NCBI GenBank assembly: GCA_963836775.1
Contig: CAWIKR010000002.1
Location: 1,612,001-1,676,000 of the forward strand
Direction: 5' to 3'
DNA length: 64,000 nt
DNA from: DASQPR01 sp963836775
GTDB taxonomy: Bacteria > Actinomycetota > Actinomycetes > Mycobacteriales > Micromonosporaceae
Shown: positions 1 to 7,536 of the stretch, one piece after another
Layout of the letters: every line of letters begins with the position of its first letter
How positions within the stretch are numbered: position 1 is the stretch's first letter
Notes under the pieces: generated by a model
The model's database searches: none
The model's input: only the letters and a program-made list of their open reading frames with translations
Told to the model about the DNA's origin: nothing
Made by a program: the position numbers and the translations under genes

Positions 1-629
1 TGGCGGAGGACTCCGCACTCCTGCCGTCACTGCTGACCCTGTCCGACGTCTTCTCTACCGGGCACCACTGCGCGATCAAGGCCGACGTCGGCCCGCGTAC
101 GACCGTGACCGTGATCGGTGACGGTGCGGTGGGCTTGAGCGCGGTTCTTGCCGCGAAGCGGCTCGGCGCCGAGCAGATCATCCTGATGGGCCGGCACAAG
201 GACCGCACCGACCTGGGCCGAGATTTCGGCGCAACTGACGTGGTCGCCGAGCGGGGAGCCGAGGGTGTCGCGAAGGTGCGCGACCTGACCCGTGGCGACG
301 GTACGCACGCCGTGCTCGAGTGTGTCGGCTTGATGGAAGCGATCGAGACGGCGTTCGGTGTGGTCCGGCCGGGTGGCGTGGTGAGCCGTGTCGGCGCCCC
401 GCAGTATGACCAGGCGCCGGTCGGCCGAGTGATGTGGGTTCCGAACGTGACCCTCACTGGTGGCCCGGCGCCGGCTCGCGCGTACATCGAGGAACTGCTC
501 CCGGACGTCCTGGACGGGCGGGTGGAACCGGGCCGCGTCTTCGACCGGACCATCGGGTTCGACGGCGTGCCGGACGGCTATCGGGCGATGGCCGACCGCG
601 AGGCCATCAAGGTCCTGATCGAGCCCTGA
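1..629 (+). CDS. Zinc-type alcohol dehydrogenase, C-terminal part (5' end outside window)
   Basis: The reading frame is open from the first bases of the window, so the N-terminal catalytic (GroES-like) domain lies upstream. The visible part starts with a segment like LSDVFSTGHHCA, typical of the region just before the nucleotide-binding fold. A Rossmann motif GDGAVGLSA follows, then the usual ADH features (GGVVSRVGAP, and a C-terminal FDGVPDGYRAMADREAIKVLI). These support an NAD(P)-dependent medium-chain dehydrogenase acting on an alcohol or aldehyde; the substrate cannot be read from this half. A cupin gene follows 33 nt downstream on the same strand, probably co-transcribed. Confidence 0.9.
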   Translation, partial: AEDSALLPSLLTLSDVFSTGHHCAIKADVGPRTTVTVIGDGAVGLSAVLAAKRLGAEQIILMGRHKDRTDLGRDFGATDVVAERGAEGVAKVRDLTRGDGTHAVLECVGLMEAIETAFGVVRPGGVVSRVGAPQYDQAPVGRVMWVPNVTLTGGPAPARAYIEELLPDVLDGRVEPGRVFDRTIGFDGVPDGYRAMADREAIKVLIEP

Positions 630-662
630 CGACCGGCACACAAGTATCTGGAGGGATCCCCG

Positions 663-1067
663 ATGGAACGTGTTCCGACACCGCCGACCTCGAAGGCGCC
701 GCCGGAGAACTTCACTGGCGACGCCTGGGTCGATCAGATCATCCGGGGCGAGCCACCGTCCCGAATGCGTGTGGCCAAGGTGCGATTCGCTCCGGGCGCA
801 CGCAATGCCTGGCACAGTCACGCGGTCGGCCAGACCGTGCACGTCACCGAGGGACACGGCCGGATCCAGGCGCGTGGCGGCGAGATCCTGGAGATCGGTC
901 CGGGAGACACCGTTTACACACCACCCGGTGAGTGGCACTGGCATGGCGCCACGCCCGAGCACTTCATGACTCACCTGGCGATGTTCGAAGCGCCGGACAG
1001 CGGCGGTCCGGAGACCGACTGGGGTGACCTGGTCACCGATGAGGAATATCGCGAAGCGGAACGATGA
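663..1067 (+). CDS. Small cupin-domain protein
   Basis: A 134-residue single-domain cupin. Cupin motif 1 is visible as WHSHAVGQTVHVTEGHGRI (two His and a downstream Glu/His as metal ligands) and motif 2 as IGPGDTVYTPPGEWHWHGA. A metal-binding beta-barrel is therefore likely. This family is often found beside dehydrogenases and carboxymuconolactone-decarboxylase-like proteins, but the reaction is unknown. A GGAGG ribosome site sits about 6 nt before the ATG. The last 35 nt overlap the 3' end of the convergent DnaN-like gene, an unusual tail-to-tail overlap. Confidence 0.85.
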   Translation: MERVPTPPTSKAPPENFTGDAWVDQIIRGEPPSRMRVAKVRFAPGARNAWHSHAVGQTVHVTEGHGRIQARGGEILEIGPGDTVYTPPGEWHWHGATPEHFMTHLAMFEAPDSGGPETDWGDLVTDEEYREAER

Positions 1068-2127
1068 GGTAGCGCAGCCGGACCGGGTCGTCGCCGGCGG
1101 GTCGCATCAGCACGGTCGGGCGAACGCCGGACTGGACTCGGACGACGAGCGGGCCGGCAGCAAAGCCGCGGACCGCGTCGAGCAGGTAACGAGTCTGGTA
1201 GGCCTGGGTAAGCAGAGCGCCGTCGACGGTTGCCTTCACTACCTCCTCTGCTTCACCAGCCGACTCGTCAGTGCCGCGGATGACCAGGACACCGTCGCCG
1301 AACTGGACCGACACTCGGGCGGTGGCTCCCGCGAACAGGCTGGCCCGCTCGATCGCGCCGAGCAGCTCGGTGGCGTCCACCACGGCCTCGGCGTCCGGCT
1401 GGGCGTCCAGAAGACGGGCAGCCTGACCGTCCGGGAACGCATGGCCGAGCACCCCACCCACGATGGTTACGCCCGGCCAGGAGAGACCGAACCGATGGTC
1501 ATCCGCGTGCACGCTCACCTCGGCTGCGCTCGCTGCGAGCTTCGCCGACTCGGCCAGCCACGACGCTGGCACCAGAGCATCCAGCGAGCCGCCCGTCCAG
1601 CTCAGAACGGCGGTCGCCATGCGGAATCGGTCGGTGGCGATCAGCGACAGACCCTCGGCCGTCGCTCGCATGCGCACGCCGGTGAAGATCGGCAAGGCGT
1701 GATCGCGGGTGGCGGCCGATGACACCGGCCCGGTCGCGGCACGCAGATCGCGCCCGGTCACCCGGCCCACGATCGGCGGCGAGGCGATTGTCGGCCCGGC
1801 GTCAGCGATCACCGGCAACGCATAGCGCGCGGAGGGAGTTCGCAGCGTCAGTCGCGACCCGGCGCCGGTCATCCGCACCTCGGCGCAGGTCAGGCCGGCG
1901 AGGGTGGCGGCCAGGGTGCGCCGGGGCACCACCGTCTCGCCCGTCTCTCGCACGATGGCCGGCACCTGCACCCGGACCGCGAGCTCACCATCCCCGCAGA
2001 CCAGCTCGACCTCGTGGTCGCGCGCCCGCACCAGCACTCCGGCCGGCGCCGGACCTCGCCCGGGCATCAGGCGGACCAGCAACGCGGCGGCGTCGGCCAG
2101 AGGTGCGGTGATCGCTGTGAACTCCAT
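1033..2127 (-). CDS. DNA polymerase III beta subunit (sliding clamp) family protein, DnaN paralogue
   Basis: A 364-residue protein, close to the usual DnaN length of about 370. Visible clamp features are LPIFTGVRMRA and LSLIATDRFRMA in the middle domain, a third-domain segment ending in YLLDAVRGFAAG, and the C-terminal hallmark LMRPAG...RYLIVPLR, near the peptide-binding pocket. No dnaA, recF or gyrB neighbours are present, so this is unlikely to be the replication-origin dnaN. It is more likely a second, accessory clamp. The N-terminal domain looks divergent and Ala-rich. Whether it forms ring dimers or mixes with the main clamp cannot be told from sequence. Confidence 0.85.
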   Translation of the reverse strand: MEFTAITAPLADAAALLVRLMPGRGPAPAGVLVRARDHEVELVCGDGELAVRVQVPAIVRETGETVVPRRTLAATLAGLTCAEVRMTGAGSRLTLRTPSARYALPVIADAGPTIASPPIVGRVTGRDLRAATGPVSSAATRDHALPIFTGVRMRATAEGLSLIATDRFRMATAVLSWTGGSLDALVPASWLAESAKLAASAAEVSVHADDHRFGLSWPGVTIVGGVLGHAFPDGQAARLLDAQPDAEAVVDATELLGAIERASLFAGATARVSVQFGDGVLVIRGTDESAGEAEEVVKATVDGALLTQAYQTRYLLDAVRGFAAGPLVVRVQSGVRPTVLMRPAGDDPVRLRYLIVPLRDIPHR

Positions 2128-2166
2128 GCCGGGAACCTATCCGGACCCACCGACGAAACGAGCGCG

Positions 2167-2250
2167 TAGGCCGTGTCCTGTCGATCAAGCCACGCCCAGC
2201 CACCGCCGGCCACTCGCCTCGCCTCACCAAGATCGACAGGACGCGGCCTA
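2167..2250. repeat. Long inverted repeat (20-bp arms) between VOC and DnaN-like genes
   Basis: The arms are TAGGCCGTGTCCTGTCGATC at 2167-2186 and GATCGACAGGACGCGGCCTA at 2231-2250. They match at 19 of 20 positions and are separated by 44 nt. The right arm includes the stop codon of the minus-strand VOC gene, so the transcript of that gene would fold into a long stem just after translation ends. There is no T-run, so it may be a rho-independent-like hairpin of an actinobacterial type, or a small dispersed palindrome (REP/MITE-like). Confidence 0.6.
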
Positions 2251-2868
2251 ATTGGACGCACTCTCCCAGGCGAAGCCATCCGGGTCGGTGAATGATTCGG
2301 CGCCACCGGTGATCGCGATCCGATGAGAGCCACTGCCATCGGCAGCGACGCCGGCATCCTTGGCCAGGGCGCGGCGACCGTAGAGGCCGAACTTGATCCC
2401 GCCGGACGAGGTGGCGAACTCGACGTACTTGCGGCCGAAGCTCCTGGCGACGGTCAAACCCTGGTCGAGGTAGAACTTCTTGCTGGCGGCCACGTCCTCC
2501 ACCCCGATGAGGAGCACGATGTCGTCGACCTGCCGAGCGGCCGGGCTGGTGTTCTTCTTGGACGACGTCGCGATCTTCCACAGCGTCCCGTCCGGCGCCT
2601 GGACGACGCCGCCGTAGCCCCAGAGCGACTTCGTCGCCGGCTTGACCACGGTGGCCCCGGCCGCGAGCGCTGAGTTGATCAGGCTGTCGACATTCGCCGG
2701 CTGGGACGCGATCAGCGAGATGGTGAAGCCGCGGAAGCCGGCCGTGGCGGCCTCAGCGGCGCGCAGCCGCACCTGGGAGTGCAGGCCGAAGGCTGCGGTG
2801 TAGAAGCGGCCGGCGGCCGCGGCGTCGAGAACTTCGAGTGTTACGGATTCGATGGAAGTCATGACCAA
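2248..2868 (-). CDS. VOC (glyoxalase/bleomycin-resistance fold) protein with two domains
   Basis: A 206-residue protein made of two vicinal-oxygen-chelate modules. The first begins ESVTLEVLDAAAAGRFYTAAFG and ends with APDGTLWKI; the second begins VDDIVLLIGVEDVAASKKFYLDQG and ends with FTDPDGFAWE. The repeated start (xLxVxD...FY...G) and end (DPDGxxWE) motifs are typical. Members bind a metal for dioxygenase or glyoxalase chemistry, or bind antibiotics. The metal ligands here are incomplete, so the activity is unknown. It is a single gene with a long inverted repeat over its stop codon. Confidence 0.85.
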   Translation of the reverse strand: MVMTSIESVTLEVLDAAAAGRFYTAAFGLHSQVRLRAAEAATAGFRGFTISLIASQPANVDSLINSALAAGATVVKPATKSLWGYGGVVQAPDGTLWKIATSSKKNTSPAARQVDDIVLLIGVEDVAASKKFYLDQGLTVARSFGRKYVEFATSSGGIKFGLYGRRALAKDAGVAADGSGSHRIAITGGAESFTDPDGFAWESASN

Positions 2869-2949
2869 AACGCTAGATCCGTCGTGGTCGGTTGGGCTTC
2901 TCGATTCCTGATCGATGCCGACGGCGAAGACCGACGATCCGGCACGACA

Positions 2950-3975
2950 TCACCTCGACAGTGGTCGCACGACCGTCCATTGCCGCACCGACGAGTAGCC
3001 AAGCTCGGCCTTGATCGCGGTCAGCCCTTTACCGGCGATGAAACCGCAGCGCTCGCTCTCGATCGCCCATCGGGCGGCGCGCGCCATGTAGTCGAACCAG
3101 AGCCCGGTTCGGCTGCCCTGGCTCGGGTGCCGGGCGCCCCACGCCGAGGACAGCGGGGCCGACGAGTGATCGAAGATCAGCCCGCAGCCGATCAGCCGTC
3201 CACCCTCCTCGTATCGGATCAGGCGGGCATCCTCGCCGAAGACGAGCGCGTCGCGGACGGCGCGGGGTTGCAGCCGCATCGGTGGGAAGCGTTGCCGGTG
3301 ATTGCGGCGGCTGGTGTCGTCGGATTGCTGGTAGAACGGAGCGGCATCCCAGCCGATCGGCACCGGCCCGACGGAAATGGTCAACGCCGGATCCTCATCA
3401 TGCCGCCGCAGCAGGCGTGCCTGATCGTTGCGCCGCGACCGGCCGAGCGTACGCAGGAACTCTGCGAAACTGTCGTAGCGATTGTGCAGATAACTGATCG
3501 GCGTGCCTTCGTAGGTCAGGCTGGTCGAGGTGAGCACCGCCGGCATGAGGTTGGCGAACACCTGACGCAGTGCGATCAGCCGCAACCGGCGACCGAACCG
3601 CGCGCACAGGGCCGACTCCACCGCCTTGATCATGTTGGTTACTAACGTCACGTCGATCGGCGTGCAGCCCAGGGGCGCGTCGGTGGCAGCCGGCCATGCC
3701 AGGCCCGGGAGCGCGGACGTGCCGGGTGCCTCGACATCCGCGATCAGCATCGGACCGAGGCGCCGGATCCGGACCATCGCGAGCGCCACGGTCGTCGATC
3801 CGTCCCGGATCACTGCGCCGAAGCACGAGCCGGCCGCACTACCCGCGGATGCGTGGACCACCGGCCACCGCCAGACCGCCAGCAACGAGGCGGTCTGGAC
3901 GAATTTGCTCCACTCCGCGGGCGCCGCCGGTTCGGCCGCGTCGTAAAGGTCGGCTTCGAGCACGTCAGGCACCAC
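2950..3975 (-). CDS. GNAT/FemAB-like acyltransferase (BioF2-like domain), polysaccharide locus
   Basis: A 341-residue protein. An N-terminal variable domain is followed by a segment (about 165-320) with SRRNDQARLLRRHDED, YEEGGRLIGCGLIFDH and FDYMARAARWAIESERCGFIAGKG. This arrangement is typical of GNAT/FemAB-like transferases that add acyl or aminoacyl groups to cell-wall or polysaccharide precursors. The start is GTG and overlaps the end of the upstream ligase gene by 11 nt, so it is translationally coupled as the last gene of a four-gene operon. A truncated copy of the same gene lies at the far end of this locus (12.6 kb). The acyl donor and acceptor are not known. Confidence 0.7.
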   Translation of the reverse strand: MVPDVLEADLYDAAEPAAPAEWSKFVQTASLLAVWRWPVVHASAGSAAGSCFGAVIRDGSTTVALAMVRIRRLGPMLIADVEAPGTSALPGLAWPAATDAPLGCTPIDVTLVTNMIKAVESALCARFGRRLRLIALRQVFANLMPAVLTSTSLTYEGTPISYLHNRYDSFAEFLRTLGRSRRNDQARLLRRHDEDPALTISVGPVPIGWDAAPFYQQSDDTSRRNHRQRFPPMRLQPRAVRDALVFGEDARLIRYEEGGRLIGCGLIFDHSSAPLSSAWGARHPSQGSRTGLWFDYMARAARWAIESERCGFIAGKGLTAIKAELGYSSVRQWTVVRPLSR

Positions 3976-5269
3976 GAGCCTCGCTGCCCGCTGCGGCCTG
4001 GAACCTCGACTCGATCAGCCGAGCCTTTCCACCGGGGCTGATGGTGACCTTGTCAATCGGCACGACGCGGAGGCCGATGTCGAAGCCCAAGTGGTCGTTC
4101 ATCATCGTGCGAATGTTGTCGGCAACCTCGTCGAACCCGAGGCCGGCGTGCGGATCCACGACAAGATGGATAGTGACCTCGCCAGACTCGTCCTGGCGCA
4201 CCATGAATTCGCTGACTCCAGGGACGACGAGTCCCAGCGCCAAGATCGCCCCGATGTAGATCCGGCGGCCGTTCGGCAACACCACGAAGTCTTCGGAGCG
4301 CCCCTGGGTCAGCACCATTCGTCTGAAGTTGCTCCCGCACCGGCACTCCGGGGGCAGTCCGATCGCGCGGTCGCCGAGCCAGTAGCGCAGCAGCGGCATC
4401 GCACGCTCGCGATAGTGCGTCACGACGACCGCGCCCTCCTCGCCGTCCGGCACCGGCGTGCCGTCGTCATCGACGAGTTCGAGGACCACCCGGTCCTCAT
4501 CGACGTGCATCTGCCCGAAGCGACAATGCGACCCGACCGTCAGGACCTCGTAGGCGGAGTACTCATCGCAGACCGGGACTCCGAAACGCTCGGCGAGCAT
4601 CGCCCGGACCGGCTCGGTCACCAGCTCCGAGTCGGTAAACACCAGGCGCAGGGATCGGCGCAACCGGGCCATCTCCGAGTCCGACAGCGTGCGCAGCAGT
4701 CCCCGCAGCATGACCGGGTAGCCCATCAGGACGTTCGGACGCAGCCGGAGCACCTCATCCTTCAGCTCCGTCTCCGGGAGCCCAGCGTGCACCACGGTGC
4801 GGCGGAAGATGCCGAGTTTCTGGAACCAGCGCACCGGTCGCGGAAACGGCTTGATCTGGACGATCGTCCACCACGGGCGGTAGCCGCTGGTAAAGAAGCG
4901 GCGCATGATCGTGGCCCCGTGATAGCCGTAGGCCACCGAGTCGTGCCGGATCTTCACCACCCGGCCGGTGGTGCCGGACGTCAGGTCCTCCTGAAACCAG
5001 CCAGGCCACGGTCCGTGCAGCAGGGCCGGATCGACGGCCCGAATCGTGTCCTTTTGCAACAGCGGCAGCTTCGCGAGATCGTCGATGGATTCGATGACGA
5101 CGTCATAGGCCGGGCCGGCGTAGTACGGGACGTCGGATCGCGCATACGCGAACAGCTCTTTGATCCCCTGGAGTGCCCGCCGCTCGATCGCGGACCGCGA
5201 GCGGCGCGGAGCCCGCAGGACCGGCAGAGCGAACAGCAGCTCGCGAATCGCGACCGCGCGTCCCCTCAT
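3965..5269 (-). CDS. AMP-forming ligase, CapK/phenylacetate-CoA ligase-like
   Basis: A 434-residue adenylate-forming enzyme of the PaaK/CapK branch. The ATP-binding loop reads LTSGTTGRVVKI, the middle has SRLVFTDSELVTEPVRAML and DEYSAYEV, and a C-terminal domain ends with SPGGKARLIES. Members of this branch that sit in capsule or exopolysaccharide loci are thought to activate an acid for transfer to the glycan. The gene overlaps both neighbours (ATGA with the ATP-grasp gene, 11 nt with the GNAT gene). Together they read like a pathway that activates an acid or amino acid and transfers it. The exact substrate is unknown. Confidence 0.85.
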   Translation of the reverse strand: MRGRAVAIRELLFALPVLRAPRRSRSAIERRALQGIKELFAYARSDVPYYAGPAYDVVIESIDDLAKLPLLQKDTIRAVDPALLHGPWPGWFQEDLTSGTTGRVVKIRHDSVAYGYHGATIMRRFFTSGYRPWWTIVQIKPFPRPVRWFQKLGIFRRTVVHAGLPETELKDEVLRLRPNVLMGYPVMLRGLLRTLSDSEMARLRRSLRLVFTDSELVTEPVRAMLAERFGVPVCDEYSAYEVLTVGSHCRFGQMHVDEDRVVLELVDDDGTPVPDGEEGAVVVTHYRERAMPLLRYWLGDRAIGLPPECRCGSNFRRMVLTQGRSEDFVVLPNGRRIYIGAILALGLVVPGVSEFMVRQDESGEVTIHLVVDPHAGLGFDEVADNIRTMMNDHLGFDIGLRVVPIDKVTISPGGKARLIESRFQAAAGSEARGA

Positions 5270-6456
5270 GCCCAGTCCTCAATGGTCAAGCGAAGCACCT
5301 CATCCACCGCGGCGAAGGCCCTTGCGACCGCTGCGTCGTCGGCACCGCCGACCAGCACGTAGCCGAGCTTCGCGCCGGCCCTTGTATAGGGGACGACGTG
5401 CTCGCCGGGGGTAACGGCGAGAACGATCTCGGCGACTCCGTCGATCGCCCGAGCGTCCGCCAAGCCGTCGATCGCGGTGAGCTTGCCCTCGCGTTCGGCG
5501 CTGAGCACCCGCATGCCGGCGTGCCGGGTCGACGTCCCGGTCAGATTGAATCGCTCGCCGGCCGCCATCCGAATATAGGCTTCGGTCGCATCGACTCCGC
5601 TGCTCAGCGCAAGCAGCTCGGCCATGCCGTTGCCGCCGAGCCGGGCGCCCCATTCGACCACGACCAACCGGCCGTCATCGGTCCGGATCAGGTCGACGTT
5701 GAGCGCTCCCCAGCGGTAGCCGAGATTGGCGCAGAGCAGGTCCAGAACCGTGCGCAACTGCTCCGGATCGACGGCGGCGGCCGGCATCCGGTGCTCGACG
5801 GTGACGAAGTACGGCAGCGGAGTCAGCCGGCGCTCGGTCACGCCCAGCACCGCAACTCGACCGTCGACGACGATCGCCTCAGCGGTGTAGTCGGTGCCGG
5901 TCAGGAACTCCTCGACGATGACCACGCCGGATGCGGAGAACGACTCGGCCGTCGCGATCGCGTCCCGCAGGCAGGCGCGGTCGTCGATGCGCTGCACCCC
6001 GCGGCTGCCGCTGGAGTCGGTCGGCTTGACCATCACCGGCATCGGCAGGCGTTCGGCGAGCCCGGCGACGACGTCCGGTGTGCCCTGGACGAACCTCGGG
6101 CCGGGCAGGCTGAGATCGTCACACACGGCCCGGAAGAAGCCCTTGTCGACCGAGGCCCGAACGGACGCGTCGGACAATCCATGGGGAAGCCCGAGCATCT
6201 GGGCTAATGCGTACTGCGTCGGGAGGCAGAGGTCGCTGGCCGGTGACACGACGGCCGCGATGCCCCGGATCGGAGCCAGAACACCGGCCAGCACGTCGAT
6301 CTGATGGGTGGAGATGTTGACGAGCTCGTCCGCGGCGGTTGCTCCGGGCGCATCGGCGCGCAGATCGACACAGATGGTCCGCAGCCCCAGCGCCCGAGCC
6401 GTGTGGATGGTGCGGAGCGATCCGTCGGCACCGCCCAGCACGACGATCGCCGTCAA
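5266..6456 (-). CDS. ATP-grasp domain protein
   Basis: A 396-residue protein with an N-terminal Rossmann-like pre-ATP-grasp domain (IVVLGGADGSLRTIHTARALGL). The ATP-grasp fold follows: VMVKPTDSSGSRGVQRI is the phosphate-binding loop, GVVIVEEFLTGTDYTAEAIV the adenine/ribose region, and VVEWGARLGGNGM carries the Mg ligands. ATP-grasp enzymes join a carboxylate to an amine or thiol through an acyl phosphate. The start is TTG within a TTGA overlap with the upstream glycosyltransferase. In this operon it could form an amide bond on a sugar or supply a modified amino acid, but the substrate is not evident. Confidence 0.85.
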   Translation of the reverse strand: MTAIVVLGGADGSLRTIHTARALGLRTICVDLRADAPGATAADELVNISTHQIDVLAGVLAPIRGIAAVVSPASDLCLPTQYALAQMLGLPHGLSDASVRASVDKGFFRAVCDDLSLPGPRFVQGTPDVVAGLAERLPMPVMVKPTDSSGSRGVQRIDDRACLRDAIATAESFSASGVVIVEEFLTGTDYTAEAIVVDGRVAVLGVTERRLTPLPYFVTVEHRMPAAAVDPEQLRTVLDLLCANLGYRWGALNVDLIRTDDGRLVVVEWGARLGGNGMAELLALSSGVDATEAYIRMAAGERFNLTGTSTRHAGMRVLSAEREGKLTAIDGLADARAIDGVAEIVLAVTPGEHVVPYTRAGAKLGYVLVGGADDAAVARAFAAVDEVLRLTIEDWA

Positions 6457-7400
6457 CGCACGGCTCCGGCGGGTTCGTGCGCAAGCAGGTCATTCGCATC
6501 GACTGTCACATTGGTCTCCCGGATCAGATACATGGGCCGCGACTTGTGACCGCGGGCGATGTGGACGAGATATCGAGCAGCGACCGAGAACGCGGCGAAC
6601 CCGGCCGCGCCGGCCAGCCCGAGCAGAGTGAGCGCGGCGGCGTAGGCACCAACGACGGCGCATCCCGCACCAGCAAGGCAGACGACCATGGCGATCAGGG
6701 CGGCCACGGCCACGGCCGCCATAGGCCGGTCTGAATACGAGATGAACAGCCCCATCACATGCTTGGCGAGGCCCCGGAAGGTCACCTTCGCCGCGCCGCG
6801 CAGCCGGGCCCGGTGGGCTGTCGGCACCGTGGTCCAGGCGCTGGTCAGTCGCGGCACCGTGGCGAGGAAGTAGGGCGTGCCGACGTCGAGCGTGACGATC
6901 CGCCGAGCGAGTGCCGATCGGACCAGGCGAAATGAGGTGGCGCCCCGCGGGATCTCAATGCGCAGCAGGCGACGGGCGATGAAGTCAGTGGCCCCGGAGG
7001 AGAACCGGCGCAGCCAGCGATCCTTCCGAGCGACCCGAATGCCGAACACGGCGTCATATCCGGCCCGTGCCGCGACCACCAGATGATGCGCTTCGGCCGG
7101 AGGGAACTGGAGGTCGGCGTCGAGGTGCAGGATCCAGTCGTTGCGCGCGTAGCGATAGCCGGCCGAGAACGCCGCCTCGAGCCCGAAATTCCGGGTGAAT
7201 GACAGGTAGGACACCCGGTGATCGAGCGCCGCCAGCGACCGGATCGCATCCAGGGTGCCATCGGTGCTGCCGTCGTCGACGAACAGAATCTCCAGGTTGT
7301 CGTACTGATCGAGCTCGGTGACTATCTCCTCGTACACCGGGACGACGTTCGGAGCCTCATTCAGGCATGGCACGACGACGGTCAGTGTGAACGGACTCAA
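6453..7400 (-). CDS. Family 2 glycosyltransferase, membrane-anchored (DPM1/GtrB-like)
   Basis: I place the start at a TTG with a GGGAGG site 5 nt upstream, giving 315 residues; an in-frame start further upstream lacks such a site. The protein opens directly with the GT2 fold (TVVVPCLNEAPNVVPVYEEI), followed by LFVDDGSTDGT and LHLDADLQFPP (the DxD-type metal site). The C-terminus holds two transmembrane helices, as in polyprenyl-phosphate glycosyltransferases of the GtrB/DPM1 type. It probably moves a sugar onto a lipid carrier at the inner face of the membrane. It is the first gene of the four-gene minus-strand operon and is divergent from the carbamoyltransferase. Confidence 0.88.
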   Translation of the reverse strand: MSPFTLTVVVPCLNEAPNVVPVYEEIVTELDQYDNLEILFVDDGSTDGTLDAIRSLAALDHRVSYLSFTRNFGLEAAFSAGYRYARNDWILHLDADLQFPPAEAHHLVVAARAGYDAVFGIRVARKDRWLRRFSSGATDFIARRLLRIEIPRGATSFRLVRSALARRIVTLDVGTPYFLATVPRLTSAWTTVPTAHRARLRGAAKVTFRGLAKHVMGLFISYSDRPMAAVAVAALIAMVVCLAGAGCAVVGAYAAALTLLGLAGAAGFAAFSVAARYLVHIARGHKSRPMYLIRETNVTVDANDLLAHEPAGAVR

Positions 7401-7462
7401 CGGCGCCTCCCGGGAACACCATCGACGGAGAGGTGAGATTCGCCGGCCTCGATCAGTCTCCA

Positions 7463-7489
7463 TTGACGGGCGTGGTTCCCCGATAGTCT
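7463..7489 (+). promoter_or_regulatory. Candidate promoter for the carbamoyltransferase
   Basis: The divergent gap between the glycosyltransferase and the carbamoyltransferase has a TTGACG box followed after 15 nt by TAGTCT, a plausible but short-spaced sigma-70-like promoter. It lies about 50 nt before the ATG. No transcript data support it. Confidence 0.3.
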
Positions 7490-7536
7490 GATGGCAAGGC
7501 ACTCTTACCTCAATACCAGTGAATGGGGAGAGCCGG

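Noticed and set aside
4091..5362. 423-codon plus-strand frame opposite the CapK-like ligase
   Set aside because: No motif, atypical His/Gln/Arg composition; the ligase on the other strand is clear.
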